Positions 5,202-9,539 of a stretch of 9,539 nt of DNA are shown piece by piece. Under the pieces are notes generated by a model that saw only the letters and a list, made by a program, of their open reading frames with translations, did no database searches and had not been told where the DNA came from. Source of the DNA: an uncultured Gammaproteobacteria bacterium (lineage in GTDB: Bacteria; Pseudomonadota; Gammaproteobacteria; Ga0077536); assembly GCA_903866355.1 (NCBI GenBank), contig CAIPNE010000861.1, positions 1 through 9,539 on the forward strand. The letters run 5' to 3'. Every line of letters starts with the position of its first letter. Positions within the stretch are counted from its first letter, which is position 1. The translations under genes and the position numbers were made by a program.

Positions 5202-5226
5202 CTGCTCGCGGGCGCGCTTCGAGCAG
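5202..5226. terminator. Inverted repeat between convergent tpm and SDR genes, weak terminator candidate
   Basis: CTGCTCG (5202-5208) and CGAGCAG (5220-5226) form a perfect 7-bp stem with an 11-nt loop in the 209-bp gap between convergent genes, where terminators are expected. Neither side has a U run (the plus strand continues ATTACCCC), so it would be a rho-assisted or weak structure at best. Confidence 0.3.
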
Positions 5227-5342
5227 ATTACCCCTCGCCGGCGTTCGCCCCGCTAAGCTTGCCGCAGACCGGTCAGCGCCTCAGCCAACCGGCCCATGTA
5301 GGTGCGCGCCGCGGCTGGCTTGACGGCGCGTTAAACCGGCGC

Positions 5343-6122
5343 CTAGGCGTTGCGAATGGTCAGCCCGCCATCCACTGGCAGCGCGACGCCCGTGACAAAC
5401 GAGGCTGCGGGCAGCACGAGGCTCAAGGTCATCTGCGCCACTTCTTCGGGATCACCGTAGCGCCGCAAGGCGACCCGCCGGCGGGCGAATTCTTTTTTGG
5501 CCTCGTCAGGGATTTCGGCGGTCATGCCGGTGTTGATGGGCCCCGGGCAGATACAGTTCACCGTGATCCCGCGCGACCCCAACTCCACGGCCAGCGAACG
5601 GGTGAGCCCAATAACCCCGGTCTTGGCGGCGGTATACGGGCTGATTCCCTTGGTGGCACCTAGCCCTTCGGTGGACGCAATATTGACGATGCGCGCGGCG
5701 TCGCTTTGGACGAGTTGCGGCAGGCAGTCACGGATCAAGAGCGCTTGCGCGGTAATGAGCACATCGAACGTGCGCGTCCAGCGCTCCTCGAAGTCTGGGG
5801 CGTCAATGGTGGTTTCTAGGGCGATGCCTGCGTTGTTCACCAGAATGTCGATGCCACCCCAGCGGGAGACCATATCGGCTACGACTGCGCGGCGCTCGCT
5901 GGCATTGGTGACATCTAGCCGATGACCGACGGCGCTGCCACCGGCGGCGATAATTTGGTCTACCACAGCCTGTACTTTCACGGGGTCCAGATCCGTTACT
6001 GCAACATGCGCACCTTCGTCGGCGAAGAGCAGGGCGGTGGCCCGCCCCATGCCACTAGCAGCCCCTGTCACCAGTGCTCGGCGTCCTTTAATGCTGCGGT
6101 TTAGTTTTGTGTTGCGTTCCAT
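5343..6122 (-). CDS. Classical short-chain dehydrogenase/reductase (SDR)
   Basis: A 259-residue NAD(P)-dependent oxidoreductase with a complete Rossmann fold. TGAASGMG (19-26) is the TGxxxGxG cofactor loop. D44 at the end of the second strand favours NAD(H). D70-V71 is the adenine-contact site, NNAG is at 96-99, S150 lies 13 residues before Y163, and Y163-T-A-A-K167 is the catalytic YxxxK. PGPINTGM (193-200) and the C-terminal GVALPVDGG (245-253) are typical of 3-oxoacyl reductase-like SDRs. The start is ATG (complement of 6120-6122), preceded by AAGGGGA at good spacing; the 52 residues of a longer frame upstream look like untranslated leader. Oddity: the segment normally reading V-N-L reads V121-L122-I123, so the tetrad Asn is replaced by Leu. 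Alcohol or ketone substrate is unknown. Confidence 0.95.
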   Translation of the reverse strand: MERNTKLNRSIKGRRALVTGAASGMGRATALLFADEGAHVAVTDLDPVKVQAVVDQIIAAGGSAVGHRLDVTNASERRAVVADMVSRWGGIDILVNNAGIALETTIDAPDFEERWTRTFDVLITAQALLIRDCLPQLVQSDAARIVNIASTEGLGATKGISPYTAAKTGVIGLTRSLAVELGSRGITVNCICPGPINTGMTAEIPDEAKKEFARRRVALRRYGDPEEVAQMTLSLVLPAASFVTGVALPVDGGLTIRNA

Positions 6123-6308
6123 GGTGGGTCCCCTTGAATGTTTTAATTTAAGGCCGCGGCGTGATGGCGATAGGCGGAGGCCCCCATCATTATCCATTGG
6201 CGGATAGCACGGAAGCGCAAGGGGCTGGACTCGCGCGCGGCGGCGGCACAGGATCGGGGGGGAGTGGACATCGCTCACATTTTTGCCAACCCTGAAAGTC
6301 CAATTTTG
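6123..6308. promoter_or_regulatory. Divergent intergenic region with probable promoters for the SDR and methyltransferase
   Basis: Two genes diverge from this 186-bp stretch, so it should contain promoters on both strands. The only AT-rich patch is TTTTAATTTAA (6141-6151), 20-30 bp before the SDR start. It could provide a -10 element for the SDR, but no convincing -35 was found. On the plus strand a G7 run (6256-6262) precedes the alternative GTG start of the methyltransferase. Confidence 0.35.
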
Positions 6309-7319
6309 ATGCCAGCGCCAAATCTACGAACGACTGCTGTGATCCCGTGTGCGGTGTGTGAGGGGCAGCAAATTACCGTGCTGGCGGTCCGCGACCGGCA
6401 CGGCCAACCGTTAGAAAACGTACTGTGCCGAGCCTGTGGTCTGGTCTGGGTCGATCCCCGACCGTCCAACCAAAGTCTCGAGAAGTTCTATTCGGCGGAA
6501 TATCGTCAGCAGTACAAAAAATCGTTTCAGCCCAAACCTAAACATTTGTATCGAGAAACCTTGCGCGCGAGTGCGCGGCTCCGCGATTTTCTGCCGCACT
6601 ACCAAGCGGGCATGCGGGTGCTGGACATCGGTGCTGGGGCTGGCTTTTTTTCTTACGTTTTGCGGGCGCAGGGCATTGACTCGGACGGCATTGAACCCAA
6701 CGAGCACTACGCCGAGTTCGCGCGCTCGCAGCTGGGGCTGGCGAGTGTTCGCACCGGCTTTCTGTTGGACATCACCCAGCGTGATCACTACCACCTCATC
6801 ACGATTAATCATGTCTTTGAACATCTGCCCGAGCCGCGCGCGGCCTTGGCCCACATGCATTCATTGTTGACAGTCGGCGGCCGCGTCCTGATGGAAGTGC
6901 CCAATATCGAAGCGGTCTATCACGCACCCAACAAAATTTTTCACTTAGGTCATCTGTACTGGTACAACCCCGCGACCTTGACGGCACTGGCCGCACAGTG
7001 CGGATTTACGCTGTTGCAGCTCGATACGCACGGCAGCACCCAACATATTCGGGTGGTGCTGCAAAAATCAGCAACGCCTGTCGCCACCACGGCAGTGGCG
7101 CACCTCGTGGCCGGTAACGCGGACAAAGTGCAGGCTGTCCGGCAGGGCCACACGGTGCGCGGGCATTTTTTGTCGGCCCGTCCGTACGTGCGCTTGGCGA
7201 AGAAAATCGTCCAGTACGCACGGGAATACTTGGCCACGCGCCGCTTTAGCAACGCGCGCGAATTGTGCGACGCGATAGTCAAAAAATGGCCTTTAGGCCG
7301 GTCCCAACCGCACGCCTAG
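6309..7319 (+). CDS. SAM-dependent methyltransferase with N-terminal zinc ribbon
   Basis: A 336-residue class I methyltransferase when started at ATG 6309. The N-terminus has two CxxC pairs (C14/C17 in CAVC and C40/C43 in CRAC) typical of a structural zinc ribbon. It is followed by GLVWVDPRPS and the FYSAEY segment seen in sugar- and lipid-modifying methyltransferases with this layout. The SAM site is DIGAGAGFF (106-114), with E129 as the likely ribose contact, and HVFEHLPEP (168-176) is motif IV of the Methyltransf_23/UbiE-like group. The C-terminal 80 residues are basic, unassigned and helical-looking. An alternative GTG at 6264 adds 15 residues; AGGA lies 10 bp upstream of it, whereas ATG 6309 has only GAAAG. 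Substrate is unknown; such proteins often act on nucleotide-sugar or polyketide-like acceptors, but no glycan genes are nearby. Confidence 0.9.
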   Translation: MPAPNLRTTAVIPCAVCEGQQITVLAVRDRHGQPLENVLCRACGLVWVDPRPSNQSLEKFYSAEYRQQYKKSFQPKPKHLYRETLRASARLRDFLPHYQAGMRVLDIGAGAGFFSYVLRAQGIDSDGIEPNEHYAEFARSQLGLASVRTGFLLDITQRDHYHLITINHVFEHLPEPRAALAHMHSLLTVGGRVLMEVPNIEAVYHAPNKIFHLGHLYWYNPATLTALAAQCGFTLLQLDTHGSTQHIRVVLQKSATPVATTAVAHLVAGNADKVQAVRQGHTVRGHFLSARPYVRLAKKIVQYAREYLATRRFSNARELCDAIVKKWPLGRSQPHA

Positions 7320-7390
7320 TGGTGGGCGTGGAGCGATGCGCGTGGTTATACTGGAGCCCTCCCCACCGCAGGCAATAAGAGGTCCTTCTC

Positions 7391-8605
7391 ATGCAGGAAC
7401 CGATGCTGGCCGGCCTTAAAATTCTCGATCTCACGCGCGCCCTCGCGGGCCCCACCTGTACCAGAATGCTCGTTGAGATGGGCGCCGAGGTCATCAAAAT
7501 AGAACCCGGCCCGGGCGGTGAACTCACCCGGTATACAGGCAAATATCGCGATAACGAACGCAGCCTGTATTACGTGCAACAGAACCGCGGTAAACAAAGC
7601 GTATGCATCGACCTGCGCAAGCCCGAGGGTCTGGCCCTCGTCCACGAAATGGTGCAGCACGTGGACGTGGTGGTAGAGAATTTTAAACCTGGTGTGATCA
7701 CGCAAATGGGCCTGGGTTTTGAAGCCCTGCAAGCGCTGAAACCCGGCATGATTCTGTGTTCAATTTCGGCACTAGGCCAAACCGGGCCGCTGTCGGCCAA
7801 GCCCGGCTATGACTACATCGCGCAGGCCTACGCGGGGGTCACCTCGATGATTGGTGACCCCGATCAACCACCGTTCATCCCGCTGCTGGGCCTCGGCGAT
7901 GTCAGCACCGGCGTGCACGCTGCGCTGGCGATTTTGGCCGCGCTGCGCTACCGCGATCGCACCGGTCGGGGTCAACATTTAGACGTCGGCTTGCTGGATG
8001 TTTACTACCACTGTCATGAAGTGAACGTCATCATGTACAGCGCTACCGAGGGTCGCCTCAACCCGCAGCGCACGGGGCGTCATTTAACTTATGTGTGTCC
8101 GGCTGGCGTGTTCCGTGCCAATGGCCGCGACATCACCATCATGGCTTTTCTGCACCACTGGAAAGACCTCTGTGCCGCGATAGGCCGCCCCGAACTGGCC
8201 GCGCACCCAGACTGGGACACCGACCAAAAACGCCTAGAGCGGCGTCCAGAAATCATCACCATCATCGAAACTTGGCTGCAGAGTTTCGCTGATCCGGCCG
8301 CCGCGATCAGTGTCTTGGAGGCGCACAACGTGCCCTGTGCGCCGGTGCTGTCGGTGGCTGAAAGCATCCACGAACCCCATCTGCGCGAACGCGGCACGGT
8401 GCGCACCATCGAAGACCGCCTAGCGGGCAGCTTTGATGTGCCCGGATTCCCGCTGCGCTTCAGCGATTTTCCAGAGCCTTTGGCCTTAGAGGCGCCGCTG
8501 TTGGGCGAGCACAATCACTCGGTGTTGACCGGCCTGTTGGGCAAGGATGCGGCGGAATATCAACGTCTCAAAGACGCTGGCGTGCTGATCGAAAAAGCAT
8601 GCTGA
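7391..8605 (+). CDS. Family III CoA-transferase (CaiB/BaiF/formyl-CoA transferase type)
   Basis: A 404-residue protein matching the full length of family III CoA-transferases, which move CoA between acyl-CoA and a free acid in the cytoplasm. The N-terminus GLKILDLTRALAGPTCTRML (8-27) and GAEVIKIEPGPGGELTR (31-47) are diagnostic. NRGKQSVCIDLRKPEG (65-80) and VVVENFKPGV (93-102) are further family blocks. D170 in LGLGDVSTG is the catalytic Asp that forms the aspartyl-CoA anhydride intermediate. ATG 7391 has AGAGG (7378-7382) 8 bp upstream. A TATACT box at 7347-7352 could be a -10 element, but no good -35 is seen. It lies 71 bp after the methyltransferase and just before the permease, so it may have its own promoter. 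Substrate pair is not deducible; carnitine, bile-acid, 2-methylacyl and dicarboxylate enzymes all share these motifs. Confidence 0.95.
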   Translation: MQEPMLAGLKILDLTRALAGPTCTRMLVEMGAEVIKIEPGPGGELTRYTGKYRDNERSLYYVQQNRGKQSVCIDLRKPEGLALVHEMVQHVDVVVENFKPGVITQMGLGFEALQALKPGMILCSISALGQTGPLSAKPGYDYIAQAYAGVTSMIGDPDQPPFIPLLGLGDVSTGVHAALAILAALRYRDRTGRGQHLDVGLLDVYYHCHEVNVIMYSATEGRLNPQRTGRHLTYVCPAGVFRANGRDITIMAFLHHWKDLCAAIGRPELAAHPDWDTDQKRLERRPEIITIIETWLQSFADPAAAISVLEAHNVPCAPVLSVAESIHEPHLRERGTVRTIEDRLAGSFDVPGFPLRFSDFPEPLALEAPLLGEHNHSVLTGLLGKDAAEYQRLKDAGVLIEKAC

Positions 8606-8642
8606 GTTGCCTGGCCGCAAGCTTTGGGTGCTGTTCTTAAAC

Positions 8643-9539
8643 GTGCAGCCAGCAACCCTAGCCCGGCTCGCGCCGGGGTTGTTCGTACTGCTGTGGTCCA
8701 CGGGTTTCATCGGCGCGAAGTTTGGTTTGCCCTACGCCGAACCGATGACTTTCCTCTGGTACCGCTACAGTTTTGCGGTCCTGCTATTAGGCGGTTTGGT
8801 GTGGTGGCGGCGCGCGCCGTGGCCTCGCCAAACGCGCACTTATGGCCACCTGGTGGTGAGCGGTTTATTGCTGCACGGTTGCTATATTGGGGGCGTGTTT
8901 CTCGCCATCGCCCACGGCATGAGTTCGGGGATTGCCGCGCTTATCATGGGCGCGCAACCACTGTTGACGGCGATCCTCGCCGGACCCTTACTGGGGGAAC
9001 ACCTGAGCACCCGCCAGTGGTACGGCTTTGCGCTGGGTTTCGCCGGGCTGGCGCTCACCGTGCAGCGCACAGTGATGTTGGGCACTTTGCCGCTGTTTGG
9101 TTTTATCGCTTGTACCATCGGTCTGTTCGCCATGACGTTGGGCACGCTCTATCAGAAGCGCCACACCGCCTCCGTGGACAGCCGTGTGGGCGTGCTGGTG
9201 CAGTTCATTGCCGCAGCGATCATTTTTAGGGTGGGCGCCTACAGTTTTGAAACCGGTGTGGTGGTGTGGCATCCGCGGTTTATTTTTGCGCTGGGCTGGT
9301 TGTGCCTGGTGATGTCGCTGGGTGCTATTAGCCTGCTGTGGCACCTCATCAAACAAGGCGCGGCGGCGCGCGTGGCGAGCCTTTTTTACTTGGTGCCGCC
9401 GGTGGTGGCAATCGAGGGCTACGCGCTGTTTGGCGAGACTTTGCAGGCGTTGCAGATACTCGGCATCGCCATTACGGCGCTGGGCGTCGCACTGATTAAC
9501 CTAGTGGGCGGGGAAGAGCGGGCGGCCGCAGTGAAACAC
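8643..9539 (+). CDS. EamA/DMT-family membrane permease (reaches right edge)
   Basis: Open for 299 codons to the window edge. The length is close to the full family size (about 290-310), so only the last residues are probably missing. The protein is strongly hydrophobic with about ten membrane segments in two EamA repeats. The first begins LFVLLWSTGFIGAKFG (13-28). The second contains the TLGTLYQKR motif and ends near the edge with LFYLVPPVVAIEGYALFGE and LGIAITALGVALIN. The family exports or imports small metabolites; substrate is unknown. The start is uncertain. GTG 8643 gives a 12-residue lead, as is usual in this family. GTG 8628 and TTG 8607 are in frame, and a stop at 8586-8588 bounds the frame. 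No start has a good ribosome binding site. It follows the CoA-transferase stop by 37 bp or less and is probably co-transcribed with it. Confidence 0.92.
   Translation, partial: MQPATLARLAPGLFVLLWSTGFIGAKFGLPYAEPMTFLWYRYSFAVLLLGGLVWWRRAPWPRQTRTYGHLVVSGLLLHGCYIGGVFLAIAHGMSSGIAALIMGAQPLLTAILAGPLLGEHLSTRQWYGFALGFAGLALTVQRTVMLGTLPLFGFIACTIGLFAMTLGTLYQKRHTASVDSRVGVLVQFIAAAIIFRVGAYSFETGVVVWHPRFIFALGWLCLVMSLGAISLLWHLIKQGAAARVASLFYLVPPVVAIEGYALFGETLQALQILGIAITALGVALINLVGGEERAAAVKH

Noticed and set aside
6123..6278. N-terminal extension of the SDR to 6278
   Set aside because: Classical SDRs begin just before the cofactor strand. ATG 6122 has a strong AAGGGGA site, and the extra 52 residues are low-quality sequence.
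8624..9229. 201-codon plus-strand frame overlapping the permease
   Set aside because: The frame beginning at 8643 encodes a clear EamA permease through to the window edge, so this one is an out-of-frame shadow rich in Arg, Ala and His.

Overview
The window looks like chromosomal DNA of a GC-rich Gammaproteobacterium, probably marine or environmental. This is inferred from gene content only: a bacterial thiopurine S-methyltransferase, a soluble class-I-type P450, a family III CoA-transferase, an SDR and an EamA permease. No rRNA, tRNA or phylogenetic marker is present, so the assignment is tentative.

Layout. (1) Positions 1-1682, minus strand: a cytochrome P450 followed by the N-terminal part of a class C beta-lactamase-like serine hydrolase that runs off the left edge. 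(2) Positions 1683-2903: about 1.2 kb with no credible gene, lying between divergent genes. It holds a compact cluster of ten same-orientation copies of a GGTGTCC-core repeat (1911-2189), a short AT-rich segment, and a row of three hairpins ending in a T7 run (2581-2748) that could be a small structured RNA or an orphan terminator. (3) Positions 2904-5133, plus strand: a likely operon of a cupin protein, a small putative lipoprotein, a PaaI-type hotdog thioesterase and a thiopurine methyltransferase. (4) Positions 5343-6122, minus strand: a classical SDR, convergent with the operon. (5) Positions 6309-9539, plus strand: a zinc-ribbon SAM methyltransferase, a CaiB/BaiF-type CoA-transferase and an EamA-family permease that reaches the right edge.

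How the genes work together. P450, SDR, hotdog thioesterase and family III CoA-transferase are enzyme types often found in catabolism of hydrophobic acids, terpenoids or sterols through CoA thioesters. The window supports that theme but does not identify a substrate, and the genes are not one operon. The enzymes are ordinary members of known families. The least explained part is the intergenic block at 1.9-2.75 kb, and the most notable protein oddity is the SDR, which has Leu where classical SDRs carry the Asn of the catalytic tetrad.
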